A stretch of 64,000 bases of DNA from JACMQX01 sp044225675 (GCA_044225675.1 JBGAIH010000024.1:16080-80079); one strand, 5' to 3'. Numbered from the stretch's first letter, positions 51,881 to 61,443 are shown. The notes: a model not told the origin generated them from the sequence alone. Translations and numbers: made by a program.

Positions 51881-52648
51881 TCAGCGCTCGGGGGCGCCTT
51901 CCGTTTGCGCCTGCGCGTGCAGCGAATCGTCGGGCAGGCCATCGACCTTGACCACCGAGACGTAGCTCAGCACCATCTCGGGCCGCGTGAGCCGGCGCAG
52001 GCCCTTGCCGGGCAGGGGGTCGATGACGCTGCCGCCGGTGATGACGACGTCGCCGTCGGGCCGGCGCTCGTAGTCGGCTTCGACCAGCACCATGGCGTGG
52101 CCGCGGGTGCCGATGAGCAGGGGCCGGCCGCTGGCCAGCTCGTCGACGATCTGCGCGTTGCCCACTTCGTAGCGGTTGGCGGCGATGTCGCCCGTCTGCG
52201 ATGACGCAACGAAGCCGCGCGCGTCGGGCGTGCGCCAGGGCCTGCGCAGGGCGCTGGTGATGGCCTCGCCCGAGGGCGCGTTGACGTCGGCGACGGAGCC
52301 GTGCACGTCCTGCACGATGGCCTCCTGCGGCAGGCGGTAGCCATGAAAGCCGAAGATCATCGCGATGCTGGCGGCCCAGCACCATTGCGAGCGTTCCTGG
52401 GTGAGCGCCATCGCGCGGGCCTGGGCCTCGCCCATGCCCGCGCTGCAGGCGACGTGGCCGCGCGCATCGGGCGCCGCGCAGCGCTCGGCGCCGTGGGACG
52501 CCGCTGCGGCGCAGGCGAGCACGCTGCCGAGCGCCAGCGCGCGCCAGAGGCTGCGTGCCACGATGCGTCGCAGCGGCGCGGGCGCGGCCACCCGCGCGGG
52601 TTCGGGCACGCTCGCACGCGCGCCCCATGGCCTATCCGTCGACCTCAT
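51881..52648 (-). CDS. Secreted papain-like cysteine protease
   Basis: This 255-aa protein starts at ATG 52648 with a GGAG site; a longer in-frame start at 52750 is not preferred. It has a Sec signal-like segment at residues 33-52 (LWRALALGSVLACAAAA). The catalytic motif QWCWAA puts Cys at position 90 with Gln88 before it, and GHAMVLVEADY puts His at 184. An Asp at 210 (SVIDPLPG) could complete the triad. The pattern matches papain-like peptidases of the C39/C70 type, a group that includes AvrRpt2. The target is unknown. Confidence 0.75.
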   Translation of the reverse strand: MRSTDRPWGARASVPEPARVAAPAPLRRIVARSLWRALALGSVLACAAAASHGAERCAAPDARGHVACSAGMGEAQARAMALTQERSQWCWAASIAMIFGFHGYRLPQEAIVQDVHGSVADVNAPSGEAITSALRRPWRTPDARGFVASSQTGDIAANRYEVGNAQIVDELASGRPLLIGTRGHAMVLVEADYERRPDGDVVITGGSVIDPLPGKGLRRLTRPEMVLSYVSVVKVDGLPDDSLHAQAQTEGAPER

Positions 52649-52779
52649 GGTCTTCTCCACCTGTTTGCCCACCTTGCAGGCCTGTGGCCTGCATCCTGAA
52701 ACGATAATCGCACGACCTGCCCCCCAACTCCAAGCAGAAAAGTGTTTCACGCCCCCTCCCTTGCACGCCGGTCCGGTTC

Positions 52780-53397
52780 ATGAGTGCGATCGCTGTCATC
52801 GACTTCGAGACGACGGGCCTGTCGCCCACCCAGGGCGACCGCGCCACCGAAGTGGCCATCGTGCTGGTGCGGGACGACCGGGTGGTGGGGCGCTTCCAGA
52901 GCCTGATGAACGCCGGGGTGCGTGTGTCGGCTTTCATCGAGGCCTACACCGGCATCAGCAATGCGATGCTGGCCGATGCACCGCCCGCGCACGAGGTGAT
53001 GGCCGAGGCGGCCCGCTTCGTGGGCGACGCGCCGATGGTGGCGCACAACGCCTCGTTCGACCGCCGCTTCTGGGAGGCGGAGCTGTCGCGCCTGGGCCTG
53101 CCCGCGCGTCAGCCGTTTGCCTGCACGATGCTGGTGTCGCGCCGGCTGTATCCGCAGGCGCCCAGCCACAAGCTGGGCACGCTGGTGGACTTTCACGGCT
53201 TGCCGCGCACCGGCCAGGCCCACCGGGCGCTGGCCGACGCCGAGATGGCGGCCGCGCTGCTGGGCCGCATCCGCCACGACCTGCGGGCGCGCTGGGGCGT
53301 GGCCACGCCGGGGCATGAGCTGCTGATGGCGGTGCAAAAGTGCGCGCGCCACGCGCTCGAGCCGCTGGTGCGCAGCCACGCGGGCCAGGCGGCCTGA
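52780..53397 (+). CDS. DnaQ-like 3'-5' exonuclease
   Basis: This 205-aa protein has the DEDDh motifs: AVIDFETTGLSP, HNASFDRRF and the final HRALADAEMAA with catalytic His and Asp. It resembles the exonuclease domain of DNA polymerase III epsilon and stand-alone relatives. The start was taken at ATG 52780. It diverges from the protease gene. Its exact substrate (DNA repair or RNA trimming) is not known. Confidence 0.92.
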   Translation: MSAIAVIDFETTGLSPTQGDRATEVAIVLVRDDRVVGRFQSLMNAGVRVSAFIEAYTGISNAMLADAPPAHEVMAEAARFVGDAPMVAHNASFDRRFWEAELSRLGLPARQPFACTMLVSRRLYPQAPSHKLGTLVDFHGLPRTGQAHRALADAEMAAALLGRIRHDLRARWGVATPGHELLMAVQKCARHALEPLVRSHAGQAA

Positions 53398-53675
53398 GCG
53401 GTCTGAGCTGCCTGCCCGCGCATCCGCCGCCACCTCTCCTCCCGGGTCTTGTGGGCCGTGTTTCAGGCACCAGGGTCTCCCAAGCTTTTGGTTATGGCCG
53501 AGCGGCCCTGCCGGTTATGCCACCCATGCGGCATTTGATGCCTGCCGTCATGACCCCGCCATAAGCTGGCCCGGCGATCAGTGGCTGCCCTCGCAAAGGG
53601 CGTCCGCCGCTCGCCCATCGTTGGTGGGCGCATGACATGGGCCCATCCTGTGTGAGTGACCATTAGGAGAGAGAC

Positions 53676-54638
53676 ATGAGAACAAAACTTCTTCGCGGCC
53701 TGGCCTTCATGGCGCTGGGCATGGCCTTGGCGCAAGGCGCGCTGGCCTATCAGTTCATCCGTTACAGCAATCCGGCGCGCACGGTGGTCAACACCGACGG
53801 CGGCAGCTGGCGCGCCACCTTCACCGACGGCGCGGTCACGGTGCGGCACTGGGGGCCGAGCCGCACCTTCTCGGAGCCGGTGCAAAGCGGCGTGACGGGC
53901 GGCACGCAGACAGTGACGCACACCTCGTACGTGCGGGTGCTGCCCACGGCCTGGCCCGCAGGCGGCATCCCGACCGCCGCCGAGGTGGACGCGCTGCTGG
54001 CCCGCACCGACCCCGACGTGTTTGCCGTGGCCATGGAGTACGTGAGCGGTGCGCCCATCGTCAAGGTGCCGGACACGGCGGCGTACACCGGCTACCGCTG
54101 GATCTCCGGCGGCACGTCGTACGGCCCGGACATCGGCGCGGACTTCAACGACCACCTGGGCATCGACTGGGACTACGGCACCAATGACGGCGGCATGGAC
54201 CTGAACGAGCTGGCCGAGTACGGCCGGCTCGACTGCTCGGGCTTCGTGCGCATGGTGTTCGGCTACCGGCTGGGCCTGCCTCTTGCCAAGAGCGGCTTCG
54301 AGCGCCCGAACGTGGCGCTGCCGCGCACCTCGGCCAAGCAGGCCAGCAGCGACGGCATGGGCGTGTGGATCGTGCCCTTCACGGGCAGCAAGCCCACGTC
54401 GTTCGGCAACCTGGCCTATGGCGATCTGGTGTTCTTCGACTCCGACGAGAACGACGGCGAGATCGACCACGTGGGCATCTACCTCGGCGTGGACAACCAG
54501 GGCAAGGACCGCGTGCTGAGCAGCCGCAACAGCCTGCTCGGGCCCACGATGAAGGACAGCGCCGCAGGCAACTCGCCCTCGATCCTGCAGGGCAGCGGCT
54601 GGATGGGTGGCGGCTTCCGTGCGGCGCGCAGGCTCTGA
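53676..54638 (+). CDS. Secreted NlpC/P60-type cell-wall hydrolase
   Basis: This 320-aa protein has a Sec signal peptide (residues 1-25, ending ALA). The first 150 residues are beta-rich (TVRHWGPSRTF), and the C-terminal half carries DCSGFVRMVFGYR (Cys187) and DHVGIYLG (His265). These are the catalytic Cys and His of NlpC/P60 endopeptidases. It may cleave peptidoglycan peptides. An AGGAG ribosome site lies upstream of ATG 53676. Secretion to the periplasm or beyond is inferred from the signal peptide. Confidence 0.85.
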   Translation: MRTKLLRGLAFMALGMALAQGALAYQFIRYSNPARTVVNTDGGSWRATFTDGAVTVRHWGPSRTFSEPVQSGVTGGTQTVTHTSYVRVLPTAWPAGGIPTAAEVDALLARTDPDVFAVAMEYVSGAPIVKVPDTAAYTGYRWISGGTSYGPDIGADFNDHLGIDWDYGTNDGGMDLNELAEYGRLDCSGFVRMVFGYRLGLPLAKSGFERPNVALPRTSAKQASSDGMGVWIVPFTGSKPTSFGNLAYGDLVFFDSDENDGEIDHVGIYLGVDNQGKDRVLSSRNSLLGPTMKDSAAGNSPSILQGSGWMGGGFRAARRL

Positions 54639-55158
54639 TCGCGGGAACACCGGTTCTGCGGCGGGTCGGTCCGCGGCGCGGCCTTCGCGTCGGCCGGCCG
54701 CCTCCGCAGGGGTCGGGCCGGGGCCCTGGCGCGCCGCGCTGGGGCCGCTCGTCTTCTGCGGCCTGCTGGTGGCCGCCTTGCTGGCTGCGCTGTGGCCGGG
54801 GGGCCACCCGAGCCCGGAGCCGCCGCAGGCCCGCACACAGCAGGTTGCGAGGGCTGCACACACCGCCGATGCAGGGCGTGCGGCCGCAGGACGCGCGGAC
54901 GCAGTCCACGCCCGCTTGCAGGATGAAGGCCGGCTTGCGGCGCCCGGGTCTGCCGGCGACGCGGCCGCACTGCAGCAGGAGCCGCGAGCGCCGCAGGAGC
55001 CTGCAGGCGCTGCGCACGCGAGTGGCGACGAGCCCGGCGTTCCCTACGTGCTGCGCGAGGAGGAGGGCACCCTGCGCCGCATCAGCGCCCAGGCCGGCGC
55101 CGACAAGGCGCCAGGCGGTGCCGCCACTCTGAGCCCGTTCGGCGCAGCGGCCCGCTGA
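54607..55158 (+). CDS. Hypothetical small membrane protein
   Basis: This reading frame of 183 aa overlaps the NlpC/P60 gene by 32 bp. It has one clear membrane segment (LVFCGLLVAALLAALWP, around residues 48-66), flanked by Arg/Ala/Pro-rich sequence. A C-terminal region ends PYVLREEEGTLRRISA. Third codon positions are GC-rich as in real genes of this genome. No ribosome site is clear and no family is recognised, so it could be a shadow; the start is uncertain. Confidence 0.45.
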   Translation: MAASVRRAGSDRGNTGSAAGRSAARPSRRPAASAGVGPGPWRAALGPLVFCGLLVAALLAALWPGGHPSPEPPQARTQQVARAAHTADAGRAAAGRADAVHARLQDEGRLAAPGSAGDAAALQQEPRAPQEPAGAAHASGDEPGVPYVLREEEGTLRRISAQAGADKAPGGAATLSPFGAAAR

Positions 55159-55194
55159 GACAACGCAGGCCTGTGCAATGCGGGCCCGGTCGGG

Positions 55195-55458
55195 CTACCG
55201 GGCGTCCGGCAGCTCGATCTTCACTTCCAGCACTTCCAGGTTGTCCTGGCGTTCGAGCTGGACCTTGATGTCCTGCGGGTTGATCTTGATGTACTTGCTG
55301 ATCACCGCGACCAGGTCGCGCTGCAGCGCGGGCAGGTAGTCGGGCTCGGCGGCGTTGCGGCCGCTGCGCTCGTGCGCGAGGATGATCTGCAGCCGCTCCT
55401 TGGCGACGCTGGCGGTCTTCTTCTTTTCGCCGAGCAGGAAGGACAGGAACGAGGCCAT
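55195..55458 (-). CDS. minE: Cell division topological specificity factor MinE
   Basis: This 87-aa protein starts MASFLSFLLGEKKKTASVAK, with the membrane-binding N-terminus, and has AKERLQIILAHERSG (the MinD-binding helix) followed by the dimerisation domain. It drives the pole-to-pole oscillation of MinCD. It is the last gene of the minC-minD-minE operon; minD ends 3 bp upstream of it. Confidence 0.98.
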   Translation of the reverse strand: MASFLSFLLGEKKKTASVAKERLQIILAHERSGRNAAEPDYLPALQRDLVAVISKYIKINPQDIKVQLERQDNLEVLEVKIELPDAR

Positions 55459-55461
55459 GGC

Positions 55462-56277
55462 TTACTTCCCCCCGAACAGACGCTTGAGAAAGCCCGCCTT
55501 CTGCGCGTCGATGAAGCGCATCGGCTTGTCCTCGCCGAGGAAGCGGTCGATCACGTCCTTGTAGGCCTCGGACACGTCCGTGCCCTTCATGTGGACGGCG
55601 GGCGTGCCCTGGTTGCTGGCCTGCAGCACCGTTTCGCTTTCGGGGATGACGCCGATCAGCTTGATGCGCAGGATGTCCTGGATGTCCTCCAGCGACAGCA
55701 TCTGGCCCTGGTCGACGCGGCTCGGGTTGTAGCGCGTGATGAGCAGGTGCTCCTTGACGGGCTCCTTGCCCTCGATGGCGCGGCGCGTCTTGCTCGCCAG
55801 CATGCCCAGGATGCGGTCGGAGTCGCGCACGCTGGAGACCTCGGGGTTGGTGACGACCAGCGCTTCGTCGGCGAAGTGCATGGCCATGAGCGCACCCGTC
55901 TCGATGCCCGCGGGCGAGTCGCAGACGATGTACTCGAAGTCCATCGCGGCCAGGTCGTTGAGGACCTTCTCGACGCCTTCGCGCGAGAGGGCCTCCTTGT
56001 CGCGCGTCTGCGAGGCGGCCAGCACGAACAGGTTGTCGCACTGCTTGTCCTTGATGAGGGCCTGGTTCAGGTTGGCCTCGCCCTGGATGACGTTGATGAG
56101 GTCGTACACCACGCGGCGTTCGCAGCCCATGATGAGGTCGAGGTTGCGCAGGCCGACGTCGAAGTCGATCACGGCCGTCTTGTGGCCGCGCAGTGCCAGG
56201 CCCGTGGCAAAGCTGGCGCTGGTGGTGGTCTTGCCGACACCGCCCTTGCCGGAGGTCACGACGATGATTTTTGCCAT
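55462..56277 (-). CDS. minD: Septum-site determining ATPase MinD
   Basis: This 271-aa protein starts MAKIIVVTSGKGGVGKTTTS at 56277, with the deviant Walker A (GKGGVGKTT) of the MinD/ParA family, and ends in the amphipathic membrane-targeting helix GFLKRLFGGK. A longer in-frame start lies in minC and is not supported. It binds membrane with ATP and recruits MinC and MinE. Confidence 0.99.
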   Translation of the reverse strand: MAKIIVVTSGKGGVGKTTTSASFATGLALRGHKTAVIDFDVGLRNLDLIMGCERRVVYDLINVIQGEANLNQALIKDKQCDNLFVLAASQTRDKEALSREGVEKVLNDLAAMDFEYIVCDSPAGIETGALMAMHFADEALVVTNPEVSSVRDSDRILGMLASKTRRAIEGKEPVKEHLLITRYNPSRVDQGQMLSLEDIQDILRIKLIGVIPESETVLQASNQGTPAVHMKGTDVSEAYKDVIDRFLGEDKPMRFIDAQKAGFLKRLFGGK

Positions 56278-56329
56278 GGTGAGGAAGTCCTTTGGTGGAT
56301 CGGGTTGCGTAGGAGGAACGGCGGGCCGC

Positions 56330-57148
56330 TCAGAGGTTGAGCGGCTCGATGAAAAGCTTTTCGGCGCCCGGCTCGCCACCCAGGCGCACCTGCGCCGGCT
56401 TGCCATGCACCGCGTCGGGCAGCGGCGCCTCGCTGGTGCGGTAGATGCCCGCGATGGACAGCAGCTCGGGCTCCAGGCTGAGCGCGAAGATGCGGGCGTC
56501 GGCATTGCCGCGGGCACCCGCGATGGCCTTGCCGCGCAGCGGCGCGTAGACGTGGATGTGGCCGTCGGCGATGACTTCGGCGCCGGCGTTGACCATCGAC
56601 AGCACGACGAGGTCGCGGCCGCGCGCATAGACCTGCTGGCCCGAGCGCAGCGGCTTGCTGATGACGAGCGCGCCGGGGGCTGGCCCGGGCGCAGCCGGGG
56701 CGGGGGCTGCGGCGGCAGGTGTTTCCACGGGCTCAGGCGCCGTCACCGGCTCGTCGGGCTCCGAAGGCTGCGAGGCGGCTGCGGACGGCAGGGCGCGTGC
56801 GTCCGGCGCGGCGGCCAGTCCGGCGGCCAAGGCCTGCGCCATCTGCGCCGCGCTGCCGCCGCGCGCGGCCACCGGAGCGACGCGGTAGCTGCGCAGCAGG
56901 GTGACGAGGGCGGGGAAGTCCACTTGCGCCTCGGCCGCGTCGTCGCCTTCGGCCGCAGCCTGCAGCGGCGTGAGGTCGATCACCAGCGGTTCGTTGTCGA
57001 AGAAGTCGGGAATGTCGCCGAAGCGGCTGGCCAGATCCTGCGCGAGCGCGGCCAGGTCGGCGGACTTGAGCAGCAGGGCCACGAGGGGGAGATTGGCGCT
57101 TTTGATCTCGAACGTGGCAGGAGCGCGGCCTGCGATGGAAACGGTCAT
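56330..57148 (-). CDS. minC: Septum-site determining protein MinC
   Basis: This 272-aa protein has an N-terminal FtsZ-inhibiting domain (ATFEIKSANLPLVALLLKSADL), a Pro/Ala linker, and the C-terminal beta-helix with VLSMVNAGAEVIADGHIHVYAPLRG, the MinD-binding region. It blocks FtsZ rings at the poles. It is the first gene of the min operon. Confidence 0.97.
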   Translation of the reverse strand: MTVSIAGRAPATFEIKSANLPLVALLLKSADLAALAQDLASRFGDIPDFFDNEPLVIDLTPLQAAAEGDDAAEAQVDFPALVTLLRSYRVAPVAARGGSAAQMAQALAAGLAAAPDARALPSAAASQPSEPDEPVTAPEPVETPAAAAPAPAAPGPAPGALVISKPLRSGQQVYARGRDLVVLSMVNAGAEVIADGHIHVYAPLRGKAIAGARGNADARIFALSLEPELLSIAGIYRTSEAPLPDAVHGKPAQVRLGGEPGAEKLFIEPLNL

Positions 57149-57249
57149 TAGGGGGCGATTCGCGGTGGAACTGCGGCTGTCAGGGGGAAAGAAGGCGCGC
57201 GAATCTTAACAGCCGGTGACGACCCGGCTGTGTGCGTGTGAAACAGGCC

Positions 57250-58326
57250 TCAGCGGCCGGGCGCGCGGCGCGCCTCGGTGGCCAGGTAGGCGAGCAGCGC
57301 CAGGGCGAAGGGCGCAATGTAGTAGATCGCCCGGTAGGTGAGCAGTGCCGCCAGCAGCTGGCTGGCCGGCGCCTGATGCGACAGCAGCGCGACGAAGACG
57401 GCCTCCAGCACGCCCAGGCCCGCCGGCACGTGCGTGATGACGCCCGCCACCGCGGCGATGAGCATGACGGCCAGCACCGAGGGGTAGCTGATGCGGTCGG
57501 GCATGAGCAGGTAGACCACGCCCGAGATGAGCAGCCAGTTGGCGCACGACATGGCCAGCTGCAGCGCGGTCAGGCGCAGCGAGGGCAGCTGCAGGGTGTG
57601 GCCGCGGATGCTGAGTTCGCGCTGCGGCGAGAAGGCGCACAGCGCCACCCAGGCGATCGCTGCCAGGAGCAGGGCCGCGCCGCCGAGGCGCAGGTGGGTT
57701 GGCGTGACGCCCCAGCTCTCGGGCAGCGCGAGCGGCCAGAAGCTGAACGCCAGCCCTGCCAGCAGCAGGTAGCCCAGCCAGTTGGTCATCATGCTCAGCG
57801 TCAGCACGCGCGTGACGGTGCCGGCGTCCAGGCCCTGGCGCGAGTACAGCCGATAGCGCAGGGCAATGCCGCCCACGAGGGAGCCCAGGTTGAGGTTGAA
57901 GGCGTAGCTGATGAAGGTGATGCGCATGACCGCGCCCGTGCCGAGGCGGTGGCCGGTGGTGTGCCGGCCGATCAGGTCGTAGGTGCTGTACAGCGCATGG
58001 CTGCAGGCGGCCAGCGTCGCGGCCGCCATGAGGGTGGTCGCCGGGTAGGCGCGGATGGCCTGCAGCACTTCGCCCCAGCGGACGGTGGAGGCAAAGCGCC
58101 AGATGAGCCACGCGACCAGCAGGAAGAAGAGGCCGGTGAGCCAGGGCTTGAGGTGCGGCCAGGCTGCCCTGACGCGCTCGAACGCCGTGCCGCTGTGGCC
58201 GCCGCCGGCGCGCCGCAGCGGCGCGCCGGGTCCATGGCGCCGCCTTGCGCCGCGCGGACTGCCGGCCGGACTGCGTCCGGCCATGCGGGCGGGCGGCTTG
58301 CCCCCGGGCCGGGCGCGCGAGGTCAA
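57250..58326 (-). CDS. ybhN: YbhN/UPF0104-type flippase-like membrane protein
   Basis: This 358-aa protein has an Arg/Ala/Pro-rich N-terminus (first 45 residues) and then about eight membrane segments, with conserved RITFISYAFNLNLGSLVGG and VPAGLGVLEAVFVALL motifs of the LPG-synthase TM/UPF0104 family. It lies downstream of clsB (4-bp overlap) in a ybhP-clsB-ybhN-like group. A role in lipid transfer is possible. An alternate reading frame covering the same DNA was rejected. Confidence 0.85.
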   Translation of the reverse strand: MTSRARPGGKPPARMAGRSPAGSPRGARRRHGPGAPLRRAGGGHSGTAFERVRAAWPHLKPWLTGLFFLLVAWLIWRFASTVRWGEVLQAIRAYPATTLMAAATLAACSHALYSTYDLIGRHTTGHRLGTGAVMRITFISYAFNLNLGSLVGGIALRYRLYSRQGLDAGTVTRVLTLSMMTNWLGYLLLAGLAFSFWPLALPESWGVTPTHLRLGGAALLLAAIAWVALCAFSPQRELSIRGHTLQLPSLRLTALQLAMSCANWLLISGVVYLLMPDRISYPSVLAVMLIAAVAGVITHVPAGLGVLEAVFVALLSHQAPASQLLAALLTYRAIYYIAPFALALLAYLATEARRAPGR

Positions 58327-59585
58327 GCGGCGTCCGTCGTGGGCATGGGGTCGCCGGCCCTCGGCGGGCAGGCGGCCGGATCCACCGGCGCAAGGCGCGG
58401 CGCATGGCGCGGCAGCCAGCCGGCCCAGGTGGGGTACAGGCGCACCAGGTGGAAGACGAAGAAGCCGCGCACGGCGGACCAGGGGCCGCTTTCACGCACG
58501 TCGTCGATCTCGACCCGCTTGCAGGCGTTCTGCATGAGGTGGTCGAGTCGCTCGCCGAGCGTGCGGTTGAAGTCGCGGTCGCGGATGACGACGTTGGCTT
58601 CCAGGTTGAGCGCCAGGCTCAGCGGGTCGAGGTTGCTCGACCCCACGGTGGCCCATTCGTCGTCCATGATCGCCACCTTGCCGTGCAGCGGGCGCTCGCA
58701 GTATTCATAGATGCGCACGCCGGCCTTGAGCAGATGGTGGTAGAGCAGGCCGGCGGCGACCTTGACGATGGGCATGTCGGGCATGCCCTGCAGGATCAGC
58801 GACACCTCGACGCCGCGCCGCGCCGCGCGGCGCATCTCGCGCAGCAGGCGCCAGCCCGGAAAGAAGTAGGCATTGGCGATGACGATGCGCTTGCGCGCCG
58901 AGCGGATCGCAATGCGGTAGTGGCGCTCGATGTCGTCGCGGTGGTCGCGGTTGTCGCGCACCACGAACAGGGCGTCGGCGCCGCCGGCCGCAGGCAGGGG
59001 CGTGCCCTGTTGCGGCTCGGCCTGGCGGTTGCGCCGCGGCAGCCAGCGCCGGCGCGGCCGGCCGCCGCCGATGGCATCGTGCACGAACTGGTGGATCTCG
59101 CGCACGAGCGGGCCGCGCAGCTCGACCGAGTAGTCCTGCTTGGCTTCGGGCCCGAAGTCGGCCAGATGGTCGGCCGAGTAGTTGATGCCGCCGACGAAGG
59201 CCAGCTCGCCGTCCACCACGACGATCTTGCGGTGCATGCGGCGGATCATGTTGGTGCGCCAGCCGAACAGGCGCGGGCCGGGGTCGAAGGCGCGGATGCG
59301 CACGCCAGCGTCGGTCAGCGAGGCGATGAACTCGCGCGACAGGTCCGGCGAGCCGAAGGCGTCGACCATGACGTCCACCCGCACGCCGCGCCGCGCTGCG
59401 GCATGCAGCGCCTGGCGCAGGCCTTCGCCGACCTTGTCCTCGAACAGGATGAAGGTCTCGAGGATGACCTCGTGCCGCGCAGCGGCAATGGCCTCGAAGA
59501 CGCGGGGGAAGAACTCCTCGCCGTTTTCGAGCAGGCGGATGTCGTTGCCCGGTGTCCATTTGGCGGAGCGTTGGATGCGGTCCAT
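58323..59585 (-). CDS. clsB: Cardiolipin synthase B
   Basis: This 420-aa protein starts MDRIQRSAKWTPGN at 59585. It has two HKD phospholipase-D motifs: HRKIVVVDGELAFVGG and HGKVAIMDDEWATVGSSN. These are the catalytic residues of ClsB-type enzymes, which make cardiolipin from phosphatidylglycerol and another phospholipid. It is the middle gene of the operon, 16 bp after the EEP gene and overlapping ybhN. Confidence 0.95.
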   Translation of the reverse strand: MDRIQRSAKWTPGNDIRLLENGEEFFPRVFEAIAAARHEVILETFILFEDKVGEGLRQALHAAARRGVRVDVMVDAFGSPDLSREFIASLTDAGVRIRAFDPGPRLFGWRTNMIRRMHRKIVVVDGELAFVGGINYSADHLADFGPEAKQDYSVELRGPLVREIHQFVHDAIGGGRPRRRWLPRRNRQAEPQQGTPLPAAGGADALFVVRDNRDHRDDIERHYRIAIRSARKRIVIANAYFFPGWRLLREMRRAARRGVEVSLILQGMPDMPIVKVAAGLLYHHLLKAGVRIYEYCERPLHGKVAIMDDEWATVGSSNLDPLSLALNLEANVVIRDRDFNRTLGERLDHLMQNACKRVEIDDVRESGPWSAVRGFFVFHLVRLYPTWAGWLPRHAPRLAPVDPAACPPRAGDPMPTTDAA

Positions 59586-59601
59586 GGGAAGACTCCAGGG
59601 T

Positions 59602-60363
59602 TCAGATCTCGATGACGGCGGCCAGCGGCGCGTGGTCCGACAGGTGCGACCAGGGCCGGCTGGGCATGACCACCGGCGCATGCGAGCTGGCATTGCGCAC
59701 GTAGATGCGGTCGAGCGGCAGCAGTGGCATGCGAGCCGGAAAGGTCCGCGCCGGGCGCCCGTTGGCGCGCTCGAAGACCTCGTGCAGCGAGCAGGTGTCG
59801 AGCACCTTGTGCGCGCGGATGCGCCAGTCGTTGAAGTCGCCCGCCACCACCAGCGGCGCGTCGGCCGGCACCTCGCGCGAGGCCAGCTGGCACAGCAGGC
59901 GCAGCTGCTTTTGCCGGTGCGCCTCCTTGAGCCCGAGGTGGACGCAGATCACGTGCACGTCCTGCTGGCGGCCGGGCATCTGCAGCACGCAATGCAGCAG
60001 GCCGCGCCGCTCGGGCCCGGCAATGGAGACGTCATGGTTCTGGAAATGCCGGATCGGAAACTTCGACAGCACCGCGTTGCCATGCTCGCCATGCGGATAG
60101 ACCGAGTTGCGGCCATAGGCGTACTGGGGCCAGAGCTGGTCGGCCAGGAATTCGTAGTGCGGCGTGCCGGGCCAGCCCTTGACGCGCGCCGCGTGGCGCG
60201 CATGCGAGCCGAGGACTTCCTGCAGGAACACCACGTCGGCCCCGACGGCGCGCACGGCGTCGCGCAGCTCATGCAGGATGAACTTGCGGTTGAAGAAGGT
60301 GAAGCCCTTGTGGGTGTTCACGGTCATGACCTTGAAGGAAAAAGGCGGTGCTTCGGCTTGCAT
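59602..60363 (-). CDS. ybhP: YbhP-like endonuclease/exonuclease/phosphatase family protein
   Basis: This 253-aa protein starts at ATG 60363 (MQAEAPPFSFKVMTVN). The EEP motifs are VMTVNTHKGF, FLQEV, GDFNDWR and SDHAPL, with the catalytic residues in HLG and DFN. In E. coli ybhP precedes clsB. It may act on phospholipid-linked or nucleic-acid phosphoesters; the exact substrate is not known. It heads the lipid operon. Confidence 0.9.
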   Translation of the reverse strand: MQAEAPPFSFKVMTVNTHKGFTFFNRKFILHELRDAVRAVGADVVFLQEVLGSHARHAARVKGWPGTPHYEFLADQLWPQYAYGRNSVYPHGEHGNAVLSKFPIRHFQNHDVSIAGPERRGLLHCVLQMPGRQQDVHVICVHLGLKEAHRQKQLRLLCQLASREVPADAPLVVAGDFNDWRIRAHKVLDTCSLHEVFERANGRPARTFPARMPLLPLDRIYVRNASSHAPVVMPSRPWSHLSDHAPLAAVIEI

Positions 60364-60745
60364 GGGGTTCCGGCAAAAGTGGGCGCGGCCCGAAGGCCGG
60401 CGACGCTTACGTTTGTACGTGGCGGCCTGCGCCGGGCCTGTAGGACGCCGGCCCAAGCGGGCGTGCGCCGGGCGCGGAAAACCGCCGCGCGCGGGAGGGC
60501 GGCCGAGGCATGGCGGGTCGGGCATGCCTGAGGCGCGAGGGCTTGCCGCCTTCGGGAGCCCGGCCGGGGCTTTCTGCGAACCGGGCGCGGGAGGCAGGGG
60601 GTCGCACGGCGCCTGAGTGTGCGCCGCGCCACAGCCGCTGTAGGAGGAACGTTCGCTTTGCCTGCTGCCAGCCCTCGCGCGGCGTGACATCCGTCCGGCT
60701 TTGGTGGAAACTTTGTGCAAATCAACGCAACAGAAAGTACCAGCC
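60364..60745. other. Gap of about 380 bp between ybhP and pagL
   Basis: No gene, terminator or repeat is convincing here. The DNA is very GC-rich with short palindromic stretches. It must hold the divergent promoters of ybhP-clsB-ybhN and pagL. TTG 60701 could extend pagL upstream but has no ribosome site. Confidence 0.5.
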
Positions 60746-61321
60746 GTGTCCCACTCCCCCGTGTTTTCCAGGCCCTCCCGTCTCCTGCGTCTGGCGCCGC
60801 TGGCTGCGCTGGCCGCAGCCCTGTGTGCGCCGGCTGTCCAGGCCGAGGGCTGGACGCCGTCGGCCGCGTTCGTGCAGCCGGCCATCGGCCCCAACAGCAT
60901 CTACTCCCTGTCGGGCGGCGTGGTCTGGCCCTGGAGCTGGAAGAGCAGCAGCGGCGCCTGGACGGGCTACACCGAGCTGCTGGTGGGCGTCTGGAGCGCC
61001 GAGGCCGTGGCGGGCGGGCGCGACACCTTCAATCACGTGGCGGTGTCGCCGATCTTCCGCTACAACTTCGACGGCGGCCGCTCGCCCTGGTTCTTCGAGG
61101 GCGGCATCGGCATGTCCTACACCAGCCCGCTGTACGTCACCAAGAGCAAGACCTTCAGCACCAAGCTGAACTTTGCCGACACGATCGGCATCGGCCGCAC
61201 CTTCGGCGAAGGCGGTCGCCAGGCCGTCACGCTGCGGCTGCAGCATCTGTCGAACGCGAGCATCAAGAAGCCCAATCCGGGCGAAGAGTTCCTGCAGCTT
61301 CGCTACACCTGGTCGTTCTGA
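60746..61321 (+). CDS. pagL: Lipid A 3-O-deacylase PagL
   Basis: This protein has 191 aa from GTG 60746 (VSHSPVFSRP), giving a Sec signal peptide that ends AVQA-EGW. The mature part is an eight-stranded outer-membrane barrel with the catalytic HLS motif in LRLQHLSNASIKKPNPG and ends RYTWSF, with a C-terminal Phe typical of outer-membrane proteins. PagL removes the 3-O acyl chain from lipid A and can dampen innate detection. The start codon is uncertain; TTG 60701 is in the same frame. Confidence 0.92.
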   Translation: MSHSPVFSRPSRLLRLAPLAALAAALCAPAVQAEGWTPSAAFVQPAIGPNSIYSLSGGVVWPWSWKSSSGAWTGYTELLVGVWSAEAVAGGRDTFNHVAVSPIFRYNFDGGRSPWFFEGGIGMSYTSPLYVTKSKTFSTKLNFADTIGIGRTFGEGGRQAVTLRLQHLSNASIKKPNPGEEFLQLRYTWSF

Positions 61322-61443
61322 GTTCCGGGCGCTGAGTCTCGCGGACCGGGCCCTTCGGGTCCGGCCTCGCCGCGCCGGGGGCGCCTTTCCCGGTTCTCCA
61401 CGTTCTCCGCGTCCTCCGCTTCCTGACCGCCGTGACACGGGAA

